NCBI RefSeq assembly: GCF_030211955.1
Contig: NZ_JASODI010000002.1
Coordinates: forward strand, 124,001-188,000
Direction of reading: 5' to 3'
DNA length: 64,000 bases
From: Corynebacterium frankenforstense
GTDB lineage: Bacteria; Actinomycetota; Actinomycetes; Mycobacteriales; Mycobacteriaceae
The stretch's first letter is position 1; each line of letters opens with the position of its first letter. Both the position numbers and the translations under genes were made by a program. The notes below the pieces were generated by a model. It worked only from the letters and a program-made list of their open reading frames with translations. It was not told the DNA's origin and ran no database searches. Of this stretch, positions 17,714 through 26,081 are shown one piece after another.

Positions 17714-19882
17714 GTGACGCCGCCGCGCACCACCCCGCCCCGCGCCCACGGCGCGGGGCGCACTGCACCCGCCGCCGACGGGGCGGGGCCCGCGACGGCG
17801 ACCGCCGCGGCGTCGGCAATCGAGCGCCGCAGGCTCGCCACGCTGGAACTGCCCGCAGGCACCGCCCTGGCGGCCACCGGCTCGCTCGCCCGCGACGAGC
17901 TGACCGGCCACTCCGACCTGGACCTGGTGCTCATCCACCGCCCCGGCGCCGCCCCCGAGGCCGACGCCGTCGAGGCCGTCTGGGACGCCGCGCGCGCCTC
18001 CGGGCGCCACGTCGACCACGCGCTGCGCACCCCGGCCGAGAACGCCGAGGTGCTCGCCGCCGAGCCCACCGCCGCGCTGGCGCTGCTGGACCTCTCGACG
18101 GTGGCGGGGGAGGCAGCCCTGGTCGAGGAGGCCCGCCGGCTCGTGCGCACCGCCTGGCGTCGCGAGCTGCCCCGGCGCCTCGACGCCGTGCTCGACGCGG
18201 CGATCGAACGCTGGCGGCGCTCCGGCTCCGTGGTCGCCATGACCCGGCCCGACGTCAAGCACGGCCGCGGGGGCCTGCGCGACCACGAGCTGCTGCGCGC
18301 CCTGGCCCTGGCCAACCTCTGCGACGCGCCGGCGCTCACCGACGAGCGCGACCTGCTGCTACGCGTGCGCGCCGCCCTGCACCGCCTGGCCCGGCGCCGC
18401 CGCGACATCCTCGACCCCGAGTTCGCCGCCGACATCGCCGTCGAACTCGGCTTCGCCGACCGCTTCGACCTCGCCCGCGGGGTCGCCGACGCCGGGCGGG
18501 CCATCGACGCGGCGCTGACCGCCGCCGTCGCCGGCAGCCGCGATGTGCTGCGCACCCCGGCGAGGCGGGAACCGCGCCGCCCGCTCGACGTCGACGTCGT
18601 CGAGTCCGGCGGTCAGGTGCGCCTGGCGCGCAACGCGGCGCTGGAGGACCCCGGCCTGCCGCTGCGCGTGGCCGCCGTCTCCGCGCGCACCGGCCTGCCC
18701 GTGCCGGCGGCGACCTGGGACCGGCTCACCGGCGCCCCGGGGCTGCCGCGGCGTCTGCCCAAGCCCGCCGCCGCCGACTTCGTCACCGCCCTGTCCTCAC
18801 CGCTGCGCACCGCCGAGAACGTCGCCGCGCTCGACGCCCGCGGCCTGTGGACGCCGCTGGTGCCCGAGTGGGACCGCATCCGCGGGCTGATGCCGCGCGA
18901 GCGCACCCACGTCCACACCGTCGAGCGCCACACCCTCGAGACCGTCGCCGGCTGCGCGCGGGTGGCCATCCACGTCTCGCGCCCGGACCTGCTGCTGATC
19001 GCCGGGCTCTACCACGACGTCGGCAAGGGCAGCGGACGCCCGCACGCCGCCGTCGGCGCCGAGGCCGTCGCCCGCCTCGCCGGCCGCCTCGGCCTGCCGC
19101 TGCGCGACCGCTCCTGCCTGCAGACCGTGGTGGCCGAGCACTCCACCATCGCGCGCATCGCCGCCCGCCGCGACCCCGACGACCCGGCGGCGCTGGGCGA
19201 GCTGCTCGACGCCACCGCCCACGACCTGCGCACCATCGAGCTGCTCGCCGCGCTCGTCGAGGCGGACTCGAAGGCGACCGGACCCGGGGTGTGGACCCAC
19301 CAGCTCGCCCTGTGCCGCGACACGCTGCTTGCCGCCGCGCGCCGCAGGCTCTCGCGCTTCACCCCGGTCGCGCCCGTGGTCTCCGCGCCGGCCGGCGGCG
19401 AGATGTCGCTCGTGGAGCGCGGGGAGGGCCGCGGCGTGCTGCACTGGCGCGGCCGGCCCGGTGAGCTCTCCCGACTGGTCGCCGTGTGCAACGCCCTGGC
19501 CTGGGTGATCGACCAGGCGCGCTGCCGCGTGGACCCCGAGGGCCTCCTGGTCACCGAGCTCGAGGTGCGTGGCAGTCTCGGCGGGCGCCTGGACCTGCCC
19601 GGCTTCCGCCAGGCCTTCCTCTCCGGGGTGCACACCACCCCGCCGGTGCCCGCGCCGGGGCCCGTCGCCGTCAGCTGGGAGGGCCGCTTCGTCGACGTGC
19701 ACACCCGCGACCGCCCCGGCGTGCTCGCCGTGCTCGCCGACGTCCTGCCCGAATTCGAGTGGCTGACACTGACCACGGCCGGGGCCACCGTCACCGCGCG
19801 CGCGGCGTTGCGGGTCCGTCCCGGGGTGGCCGAGAGACCCGCGCTTGATGACGCCGTGCGCGCCGGGCTGGGCGGAATGTGA
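17714..19882 (+). CDS. glnD: PII adenylyl/uridylyltransferase GlnD
   Basis: About 722 residues. An N-terminal nucleotidyltransferase domain (GSLARDELTGHSDLDLVL near residue 56, with the metal-binding DLD) adds the nucleotide to PII. A central HD hydrolase domain (LYHDVGKG near residue 430) removes it. Two ACT-like domains lie at the C-terminus, the last containing DVHTRDRPGVLAVLADVLPE. In corynebacteria this enzyme adenylylates GlnK. I chose the GTG at 17714, four bases after the glnK stop; the first 40 or so residues are low-complexity, so a later start is possible. Frame sequence before 17714 is a shadow of glnK. Confidence 0.92.
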   Translation: MTPPRTTPPRAHGAGRTAPAADGAGPATATAAASAIERRRLATLELPAGTALAATGSLARDELTGHSDLDLVLIHRPGAAPEADAVEAVWDAARASGRHVDHALRTPAENAEVLAAEPTAALALLDLSTVAGEAALVEEARRLVRTAWRRELPRRLDAVLDAAIERWRRSGSVVAMTRPDVKHGRGGLRDHELLRALALANLCDAPALTDERDLLLRVRAALHRLARRRRDILDPEFAADIAVELGFADRFDLARGVADAGRAIDAALTAAVAGSRDVLRTPARREPRRPLDVDVVESGGQVRLARNAALEDPGLPLRVAAVSARTGLPVPAATWDRLTGAPGLPRRLPKPAAADFVTALSSPLRTAENVAALDARGLWTPLVPEWDRIRGLMPRERTHVHTVERHTLETVAGCARVAIHVSRPDLLLIAGLYHDVGKGSGRPHAAVGAEAVARLAGRLGLPLRDRSCLQTVVAEHSTIARIAARRDPDDPAALGELLDATAHDLRTIELLAALVEADSKATGPGVWTHQLALCRDTLLAAARRRLSRFTPVAPVVSAPAGGEMSLVERGEGRGVLHWRGRPGELSRLVAVCNALAWVIDQARCRVDPEGLLVTELEVRGSLGGRLDLPGFRQAFLSGVHTTPPVPAPGPVAVSWEGRFVDVHTRDRPGVLAVLADVLPEFEWLTLTTAGATVTARAALRVRPGVAERPALDDAVRAGLGGM

Positions 19883-19959
19883 CCGGTCCCCGTTGCGACG
19901 GCTACCATGGGTAGGCAATTCGCTTGAGGAGCCACGACCACGAGGGAGCGTAACCACAC

Positions 19960-21600
19960 GTGTTTGAGTCACTGTCCGATCGTCTCGCAGGGGCGCTCAA
20001 GGGCATCCGGGGCAAGGGCAAGCTGACCGAGGCGGACATCAACGCCACCGCCCGGGAGATCCGCCTGGCCCTCCTGGAGGCCGACGTCTCGCTGCCGGTC
20101 GTCCGCGGCTTCATCAAGCGCATCAAGGAGCGCGCCGCCGGTTCCGAGGTCTCGCAGGCCCTCAACCCGGCCCAGCAGGTCATCAAGATCGTCAACGAGG
20201 AGCTCACCGACATCCTCGGCGGCGAGACCCGCCGGCTGAACCTGGCCAAGCGCCCGCCGACGGTGATCATGCTCGCCGGCCTGCAGGGCGCCGGTAAGAC
20301 CACTCTGGCGGGTAAGCTCGCCCGCCACCTGGCCAAGCAGGGCCACACCCCGATGCTGGTGGCCTGTGACCTGCAGCGCCCGGGCGCGGTCCAGCAGCTG
20401 CAGATCGTCGGCGAGCGCGCCGGGGTGCCCACCTTCGCCCCGGAGCCGGGTGCCACGCTCGAGTCCGCCAACGAGGAGGAGGCCCACTCGGGCACCGTCT
20501 CCCACGGCGACCCGGTGGCCGTGGCGCGCGCCGGTGTCGAGGAAGCCCGGCGCACCCAGCACGACGTCGTCATCGTGGACACCGCCGGCCGCCTGGGCAT
20601 CGACGAGACCCTGATGACGCAGGCCCGCGACATCCGCGACGCCGTCGAGCCCGACGAGGTCCTCTTCGTCATCGACGCGATGATCGGTCAGGACGCGGTG
20701 ACCACCGCCGAGGCCTTCCGCGACGGCGTGGACTTCACCGGTGTGGTGCTCACCAAGCTCGACGGCGACGCCCGCGGCGGTGCCGCCCTGTCGATCCGCG
20801 AGGTCACCGGCAAGCCGGTCATGTTCGCCTCCACCGGTGAGAAACTCGACGACTTCGACGTCTTCCACCCGGAGCGCATGGCCAGCCGCATCCTGGGCAT
20901 GGGCGACGTGCTCACGCTCATCGAGCAGGCCGAGGGCATGGTCGACGAGCAGACCGCCCAGAAGACCGCCCAGAAGATCGGCACCGGCGAGCTGACCCTC
21001 GAGGACTTCCTCGAGCAGATGCTGATGATCCGCAAGATGGGGCCCCTGGGCAACCTTCTCAAGATGCTGCCCGGCGGCAAGCAGATGGACCAGATGGCCG
21101 ACATGGTCGACGAGAAGCAGCTCGACCGCATCCAGGCCATCATCCGCGGCATGACCCCGGCCGAGCGCGAGAACCCCAAGATCCTCAACGCCTCGCGCCG
21201 CAAGCGCATCGCCAACGGCTCGGGCGTGAAGGTCTCCGACGTCAACCAGCTGGTCGACCGCTTCTTCGAGGCCAAGAAGATGATGGGCAAGATGGCCGGC
21301 CAGTTCGGCATGGGCGGCTCCAAGCGCAGCGCCACCAAGAAGCGCCCGAAGGGCCGCAAGAACAAGAAGGGCAAGCGCAAGGGAGGCGGCGGCCGCAAGG
21401 CCCCGCAGATGCCGGGCATGGGCGGCGGCATGCCGAGCATGGCCGAACTGCAGAAGATGCAGGAGCAGATGGGTGGCGCCATGCCCGGGATGGGCGGCGG
21501 CATGCCGGGCCTGGGCAAGATGGGCATGCCCAAGCTGCCCAAGGGCATGGAGAACATCGACCTGGACAACCTCGACTTCGGCCAGGGAAAGAAGAAGTAG
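19960..21600 (+). CDS. ffh: Signal recognition particle GTPase Ffh
   Basis: A 546-residue SRP54 protein that binds signal peptides emerging from the ribosome and pairs with FtsY. The NG domain has G1 GLQGAGKTTLAGKLA near residue 106, DTAGR and TKLDGDARGG. The M domain follows from about residue 310. It ends in a Lys-rich then Met/Gly-rich tail (PGMGGGMPSM-type repeats), longer than in E. coli Ffh. It starts with GTG at 19960. TACCAT at 19903-19908 is a possible -10. The 4.5S RNA gene is not seen here. A strong terminator follows. Confidence 0.97.
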   Translation: MFESLSDRLAGALKGIRGKGKLTEADINATAREIRLALLEADVSLPVVRGFIKRIKERAAGSEVSQALNPAQQVIKIVNEELTDILGGETRRLNLAKRPPTVIMLAGLQGAGKTTLAGKLARHLAKQGHTPMLVACDLQRPGAVQQLQIVGERAGVPTFAPEPGATLESANEEEAHSGTVSHGDPVAVARAGVEEARRTQHDVVIVDTAGRLGIDETLMTQARDIRDAVEPDEVLFVIDAMIGQDAVTTAEAFRDGVDFTGVVLTKLDGDARGGAALSIREVTGKPVMFASTGEKLDDFDVFHPERMASRILGMGDVLTLIEQAEGMVDEQTAQKTAQKIGTGELTLEDFLEQMLMIRKMGPLGNLLKMLPGGKQMDQMADMVDEKQLDRIQAIIRGMTPAERENPKILNASRRKRIANGSGVKVSDVNQLVDRFFEAKKMMGKMAGQFGMGGSKRSATKKRPKGRKNKKGKRKGGGGRKAPQMPGMGGGMPSMAELQKMQEQMGGAMPGMGGGMPGLGKMGMPKLPKGMENIDLDNLDFGQGKKK

Positions 21601-21621
21601 GGGAGAGTCCCCGGACGGCGG

Positions 21622-21658
21622 AAGGCGCCACCTGCAGAGATGCGCAGGTGGCGCCTTT
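21622..21658 (+). terminator. Terminator after ffh
   Basis: A 14-bp perfect stem (21622-21635 with 21644-21657) with an 8-base loop lies 21 bases after the ffh stop and ends in CTTT. The flanking A and T runs are short but suggest activity in both directions, which would also suit the convergent gene at 21766. The remaining 107 bases up to that gene show only GC-rich low-complexity sequence. Confidence 0.78.
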
Positions 21659-21765
21659 GCCGTGGGCGGGGCCGGCGATGGTCCGAGCCGGGGTGGCCGA
21701 GGCCGTCAGGCCCGCCGGGGCCGGCCGGGGCCGGGGCCGTCTGGCGCCCGGCAGGCCGCGGTGGG

Positions 21766-23580
21766 TTATTGCTTGGCGATGCCGTAGGAGTTGTAGAGCT
21801 TGACGGTGCGCTCCTCGCCGCCGTGGAGGTCGCCCTCGACGAAGTAGAAGTCGATCTTGAAGGTCTCCGGGGTCACGGTGTAGACCGCGAAGGTCTGCAG
21901 CTGCGACTGGCGGTCGTTCTCGTGCGACTCGGCGAAGCGGTCGACCTGGTTGGGCTGCTCGGCGATGTCGTAGAGGCCGTTCCAGAGCTCGACGTCCTCC
22001 TCGGTCATCCAGTCGAGCTTCGGGCGCACGTGGTGGACGTGTTCGGCGCCCTTCTGGTAGATCGCGTCGTAGTTCTTGGTGCCCGAGGTGTTCGGGATGA
22101 CGTAGGTGACGCCGTCGGGGTTGACGTGGTGCTCGACGCCGTCGATCTCCTTCTTCTCGGTCTCCTCGACCTCGCCGTAGGCGTAGTTGTCCGGGGTGTA
22201 GACCAGGGACTTGGTGCGCGTCAGGTTGTGGTCGTGGCCCTGCATGACCACGTCGACGTCGAGCTCGTCGGCGAGCTTGACGAACTCCTCGCGGGTGACC
22301 TGCACGTCCTCGTCCTGCAGCGCGTGGTAGGACGCGGAGTAGACCGGCTTGTGGTAGGCCAGCACGATCCAGTCGGCGCCGTCGGCGCGGGCCTTCTTGA
22401 TGTCGGCCTTGGCCCACTCCAGCTGCTTGGTGCCGATGGCACCCTCCTCCGGGTTGTCCTCCGACTCCTTGTTGTCGTTGGTGTTGAGGACGACGAAGTG
22501 GGCGCCGGCGTAGTCGTAGGAGTAGTAGGAGCCGCCGTCGACGGCGTCGTTGGCCGCCGGGACATTGGTGTGCTCGTTGAAGGCCTCGGTGTCCTTGCCG
22601 TCCTGCCAGCCGACGGTGTACTCGTCGTGGTTGCCGGAGGTGTAGGCGTGCGGCAGCTTCATGTTGGACTCACGTGACATGTCCAGGTTGTCGACCCACT
22701 CGTCCTCCACCTGCGCGGTCTCGACGAAGTCGCCGGTGTGCAGGGCGAAGTCGGCGTTGGGCGCGACCTCGAGGGCGTGGTTGAGGGTGTCGGCGCCGTA
22801 GGCGGCCTCGTTGTTGACGTTGGCGTTCCAGTAGGCGTTCTGGGTGTCGGTGTAGTGGATGAACTGGAACTCGTCGCTGTCCGCGGCGGCGGTGCGGAAG
22901 GAGCCGGTCTCCGAGAAGCCCTCGGCCTCGCTGCCGAGCTGGTAGTAGTACTGCGTGTCCGGCTGCAGGCCCGTGGCGGTGGCCTTGTTGGTGTGCTCCT
23001 TGACCTCCTGCAGGTCCAGGTAGCCCAGGTCGCTGCCCTCCGCGGTCCACTGGGTGTTCTCCAGGGTGATCTGCTCGTCGGTGAAGTAGCCGAGGATCTC
23101 CTCGGGCTCGCCGTTGTCGTCGAGCAGGAACTCCCCCTCCTCGTCCGTGGTCACCGAGGCGTAGATGTAGTAGCCGTCGGCGTCGCGCTCGGCGTACTCG
23201 GAGGTGACCTCGGCGGTCTCGGCGGGGAACTCCTGGGCGTCGGCGAGATCCTCGGAGGTGGACACGCGCACCACGGAGGAGTCCGTGGCGTCGGTGGTGT
23301 ACCAGTTGAAGGACATCGAGGTCGAGGGGTCCTCGGGGATGTTCATCGCGATGCGGTTGGGCTCGTTGCTCTTCTCGACCTCGGCGACCTCCGGCTTGGT
23401 GTCGCTCAGTTCGATCAGGTCGAGGCCGTTGCGCTCGCCGTATACCGGATCGACCTCGGAACTGGCCGAGGTGGTGGTCTCCTGGGACTGCTCGGAGTCG
23501 GTGCCGGAGCAGCCGACGAGGACGGCCGCGGCGGCGACCACGGCGGCGGTGGTCCGCCAGGGGCGGAGGGTGGTGGACAC
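21766..23580 (-). CDS. Purple acid phosphatase-like metallophosphoesterase, lipoprotein
   Basis: A 604-residue exported protein. The N-terminus is a lipoprotein signal (AAAAVLVGC, lipid Cys24) followed by a Ser/Thr/Glu linker. Residues 70-230 resemble the fibronectin-like N-terminal domain of purple acid phosphatases (GLQPDTQYYYQLG). The calcineurin-like catalytic domain shows the ordered metal ligands YTDTQN, HTGDFVE, GNHDEY, YHKPVYS and GHDHN. It should act outside the membrane on phosphomonoesters or related substrates; the exact substrate is unknown. A tandem 8-bp repeat upstream suggests phosphate-starvation control. The protein is acidic, like many secreted corynebacterial proteins. Confidence 0.87.
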   Translation of the reverse strand: MSTTLRPWRTTAAVVAAAAVLVGCSGTDSEQSQETTTSASSEVDPVYGERNGLDLIELSDTKPEVAEVEKSNEPNRIAMNIPEDPSTSMSFNWYTTDATDSSVVRVSTSEDLADAQEFPAETAEVTSEYAERDADGYYIYASVTTDEEGEFLLDDNGEPEEILGYFTDEQITLENTQWTAEGSDLGYLDLQEVKEHTNKATATGLQPDTQYYYQLGSEAEGFSETGSFRTAAADSDEFQFIHYTDTQNAYWNANVNNEAAYGADTLNHALEVAPNADFALHTGDFVETAQVEDEWVDNLDMSRESNMKLPHAYTSGNHDEYTVGWQDGKDTEAFNEHTNVPAANDAVDGGSYYSYDYAGAHFVVLNTNDNKESEDNPEEGAIGTKQLEWAKADIKKARADGADWIVLAYHKPVYSASYHALQDEDVQVTREEFVKLADELDVDVVMQGHDHNLTRTKSLVYTPDNYAYGEVEETEKKEIDGVEHHVNPDGVTYVIPNTSGTKNYDAIYQKGAEHVHHVRPKLDWMTEEDVELWNGLYDIAEQPNQVDRFAESHENDRQSQLQTFAVYTVTPETFKIDFYFVEGDLHGGEERTVKLYNSYGIAKQ

Positions 23581-23659
23581 GGGTGGGCTCCTGTCGGGTT
23601 CAAAGGCTGGGGTCCAACTGAAAATTATTTCCGATTAATGTTCCGGCCAGCTTTCCCGA

Positions 23660-23678
23660 AGGTCTACGGGAGGTAAAC
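23660..23678 (-). promoter_or_regulatory. Possible Pho box upstream of the phosphatase gene
   Basis: On the minus strand GTTTACCT and GTAGACCT are 8-bp direct repeats whose starts are 11 bases apart, the layout of response-regulator Pho boxes. They lie about 30 bases upstream of an AATAAT -10-like hexamer (23624-23629), where the -35 region shows no consensus, as expected for an activator-dependent promoter. PhoR control of a secreted phosphatase is a plausible inference, not shown. Confidence 0.4.
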
Positions 23679-23783
23679 TCTCGGTGCCGGCCAGGTTGCC
23701 CGTATCTCGTGTTCAGACAGTCTTTATCTGCGTGCTCGGGGCGTGTCTCGGCGCCTGAGGTCGATCGCCGGTGGTGGCCGGGT

Positions 23784-24260
23784 CTAGAGCATGTCCTCCG
23801 GGCAGACCCCGTTGCGGTCGCGCGCGAAGCGGTCGGCGCCGGCGCGCAGCAGCATGTCGACGATCTGCGAGTCCGGTAGGTTGTGCGCGCAGGCCTGCCA
23901 CAGCGCGGTGCGCCCGTCGTTGTCGCGGGCCTCGATCTCGGCGCCGGCGGCCAGGAGCTGCTCGACGACCGCCTCGGCACCCGCACGGGCGCCGTGGTGC
24001 AGGGCGGTGGCCCCCGCGACGTCGGAAAGCGCCACGTCCGCGCCACGGTCGAGCAGGGCGGCGGCGACGAAGAGGTTGTTGCGCCCGGCGGCCAGCATGA
24101 GGGCCGTGCGCCCGTCGGTGGTGCGCGCGTCCACCCCGGTCGAGGAAAGCAGCCGGTCGAGGCCCGCGAGGTCCGCGGTGAGCACGAGCGACTCGAGGCG
24201 CGAGTCGTCGACGTAGCGGATCACCTCGTAGCCGCGCCGGGCGGCGGGAAGCAAGCTCAC
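23784..24260 (-). CDS. Ankyrin-repeat protein
   Basis: A 158-residue soluble protein made largely of ankyrin repeats: TTDGRTALMLAAGRNNLFVAAALL, then VAGATALHHGARAGAEAVVEQLL, then NDGRTALWQACAHN. Such repeats bind other proteins and give no enzymatic clue. No signal peptide is visible. The start is GTG at 24260, with TAACAT (24269-24274) eight bases upstream as a -10, suggesting a leaderless mRNA. It lies upstream of the phosphatase gene on the same strand, 203 bases away. That gap contains the phosphatase promoter, so the two are probably separate units. Confidence 0.82.
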   Translation of the reverse strand: MSLLPAARRGYEVIRYVDDSRLESLVLTADLAGLDRLLSSTGVDARTTDGRTALMLAAGRNNLFVAAALLDRGADVALSDVAGATALHHGARAGAEAVVEQLLAAGAEIEARDNDGRTALWQACAHNLPDSQIVDMLLRAGADRFARDRNGVCPEDML

Positions 24261-24491
24261 GGGCGTATATGTTACCCCTGTGCGCAGGCGATTTCCATGC
24301 TCGCGCCAGCGCGGGTACCCTTAGTCGGGTTGTGTGCCGTTGCATGGCGCGCACACCCCTGCGTCATCGCCGTCACCGACCCCGGTCGGCCGGCCTGATC
24401 ACGGCGCAGGTTAATCCCAAGGGTTGAACCGGCCCGCCGGAGAAGACGGCGGGTGTCAGAACTGCCCAGTGACCAGAAAGGTGGCCCCTCC

Positions 24492-25019
24492 ATGGCCGTC
24501 AAGCTCAAGCTGCAGCGCATCGGTAAGCTGCGCACCCCGCACTACCGCATCATCGTCGCCGACTCCCGCTCCAAGCGCGGCGGCAAGGCGATCGAGAACC
24601 TCGGCATCTACCAGCCGAAGGTCGAGCCCTCCTACATCCGCCTCGACTCCGAGCGCGTCCAGTACTGGCTCGGCGTCGGCGCCCAGCCGACCGAGCCCGT
24701 GCTCGCCATCCTGAAGGTGACCGGCGACTGGCAGAAGTTCAAGGGCCTGCCGGGTGCCGAGGGCACCTACAAGGAGCCGGAGGCCAAGCCCTCCAAGCTC
24801 GACCTGTTCAACGCCGCCCTCTCCGAGGCCAACAACGGCCCGTCCGCCGAGGAGGTCCTCGAGGCCAAGCGCAAGGAGCGCGAGGCCGCCGAGGCCAAGG
24901 CCGCCGCCGAGAAGGAGGCCGAGGAGAAGGCCGCCGCCGAGGCCGCCAAGGCTGAGGAGGCCGCTGAGGCCTCCGAGTCCGAGGAGTCCACCGAGGAGGC
25001 CGAGGAGAAGTCCGAGTAA
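24492..25019 (+). CDS. rpsP: 30S ribosomal protein S16
   Basis: A 175-residue S16. The conserved domain is in the first 85 residues ([20 protein letters not shown], then [16 protein letters not shown]). The rest is a long Ala/Glu/Lys-rich tail, so the protein is about twice the length of E. coli S16; such extensions are known in actinobacteria. I chose the ATG at 24492, preceded by AAAGGTGG, because S16 proteins begin exactly there; the in-frame start 39 bases earlier adds an unrelated leader. rimM and trmD, its usual operon partners, lie 3.2 kb downstream beyond an accessory insertion. Confidence 0.95.
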   Translation: MAVKLKLQRIGKLRTPHYRIIVADSRSKRGGKAIENLGIYQPKVEPSYIRLDSERVQYWLGVGAQPTEPVLAILKVTGDWQKFKGLPGAEGTYKEPEAKPSKLDLFNAALSEANNGPSAEEVLEAKRKEREAAEAKAAAEKEAEEKAAAEAAKAEEAAEASESEESTEEAEEKSE

Positions 25020-25057
25020 AGGATCTCCCGGCCCCGGGTGCACCCCGGGACTGAGAC

Positions 25058-25090
25058 AAAGGGCCGCAGGTTGTTCCTGCGGCCCTTTTT
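25058..25090 (+). terminator. Rho-independent terminator after rpsP
   Basis: A 13-bp stem (25058-25070 with 25076-25088) with loop TTGTT ends in a run of five T. It separates rpsP from the convergent cupin gene; the A-run on the 5' side could also serve that gene on the minus strand. Confidence 0.88.
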
Positions 25091-25097
25091 CGTGCGC

Positions 25098-25430
25098 TCA
25101 GTCCGTGGTGTTCGGGGCGTCCTCCGCGCCCGCCTCGTCCGGCGTGTGATCCGCGCCCGCCGCGCCCGCCTCGTCCGGTTCCTGCGGCACCGAGTGCCGC
25201 TCGCCGGTGAGCATGCTCAGCAGGAACACCGACTCGCCCTCGTTGTCGGCCGGGGCCTCGATCCAGTGCACCAGCCCGGCGGGCATGTGCACCACCACCC
25301 CGGGCACCAGGTCGACGACCTGCCCGCAGCCGCACTCGCAGCCGTAGCGCACGTGGCCGGTCAGGCACTGCACCGTGATCGGGTGGGCTGCCGAGTGCCG
25401 GATCATCGACTGACCGGGCCGGAAGCGCAT
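25098..25430 (-). CDS. Small cupin-domain protein (5' end uncertain, possible frameshift)
   Basis: The first ATG in frame (25430) gives 110 residues with a single cupin barrel (HPITVQCLTGHV, then VVDLVPGVVVHMPAGLVHWIEAP) plus a Cys cluster YGCECGCG and an acidic low-complexity tail. The coding-like frame clearly continues upstream for 57 codons (including HWPLTRVGEKVL and LLEGDGVNLIAM, which fit the usual start of the fold) to a stop near 25620, yet contains no ATG, GTG or TTG. An ATG at 25603 is one base out of frame. A one-base shift near the N-terminus, real or a sequencing error, would explain this. Cupins of this type have no predictable substrate. Confidence 0.6.
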   Translation of the reverse strand: MRFRPGQSMIRHSAAHPITVQCLTGHVRYGCECGCGQVVDLVPGVVVHMPAGLVHWIEAPADNEGESVFLLSMLTGERHSVPQEPDEAGAAGADHTPDEAGAEDAPNTTD

Positions 25431-25738
25431 CGCGATCAGGTTGACCCCGTCGCCCTCGAGCAGGCGCTGGACGGCCGGCCGGTTGCCGGAGCGCGGCGCA
25501 GGGGCGAGGCGCAGGACCTTCTCGCCGACGCGGGTGAGCGGCCAGTGCCCGGACGCGTGGGCGGCGGCGCGGCTGGCTTGGGCAGCGGAGCGGTGGTGGC
25601 CATGAGGTCGACCTTACCCCGGAAGAGTCATTTGAGCCGAAGAGAGTCGTGGAAAAGATTTGGCGGGACGCATGCGTTGACGCCTTCCGGCGGTGGTCGG
25701 TCGCCTACAGACGTCCGGCCGGCGCCCTCAGAGGCCTG

Positions 25739-25955
25739 CCCAGCAAGGCCGCGTATAGCAAGGGCGTTCCTCGACCCAGCAAGGCGTCCGCCTGCTATAG
25801 AGGAGCTTGCTGGGTAGGAGCGCCACGGGCAGGGTAGGAGCGCCACGGGCAGGGTAGGAGCGGTGCGGGGCCAGGGTAGGAGCGCCGCGGGCTGGGTAGG
25901 AGCGCCACGAGCAGGGCAAGGGCGGTGCGGGGTCGGGGCAGGAGCGCTGCGCCCC
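25739..25955. repeat. Minisatellite and short mosaic repeats in a gene-free stretch
   Basis: The gene-free stretch 25604-26081 holds six or seven head-to-tail copies of a 20-22 bp unit beginning GGGTAGGAGCGCC. Copies 1 and 2 (25812-25831, 25832-25851) are identical, and those at 25852, 25874, 25894, 25914 and about 25935 are degenerate. Just before them CCCAGCAAGGC occurs twice (25739-25749, 25775-25785). The second copy forms a 9-bp inverted repeat with CTTGCTGGG at 25806-25814. No supported gene or clear terminator is seen in the rest of this stretch. Confidence 0.75.
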
Positions 25956-26081
25956 CAGCACACCGCACGGCTGCCGGTGCCGCCTGTCTCCGCTGCCAAC
26001 TACCGACCCGGCCGCCACACACAAGCGTCGCCCGGCCCCACATGGGGAACCGGGCGACGCTCAGGCGTTCAGCCGCGGACC

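Noticed and set aside
23575..23625. Possible tRNA because of GGGTTCAAAGGC, resembling a T-arm
   Set aside because: The flanking bases do not form a T-stem, and no acceptor, D or anticodon stems fit; the stretch is the upstream region of the phosphatase gene.
25812..25955. CRISPR array
   Set aside because: The units are contiguous without spacers, only 20-22 bp long and progressively degenerate, and there are no cas genes.
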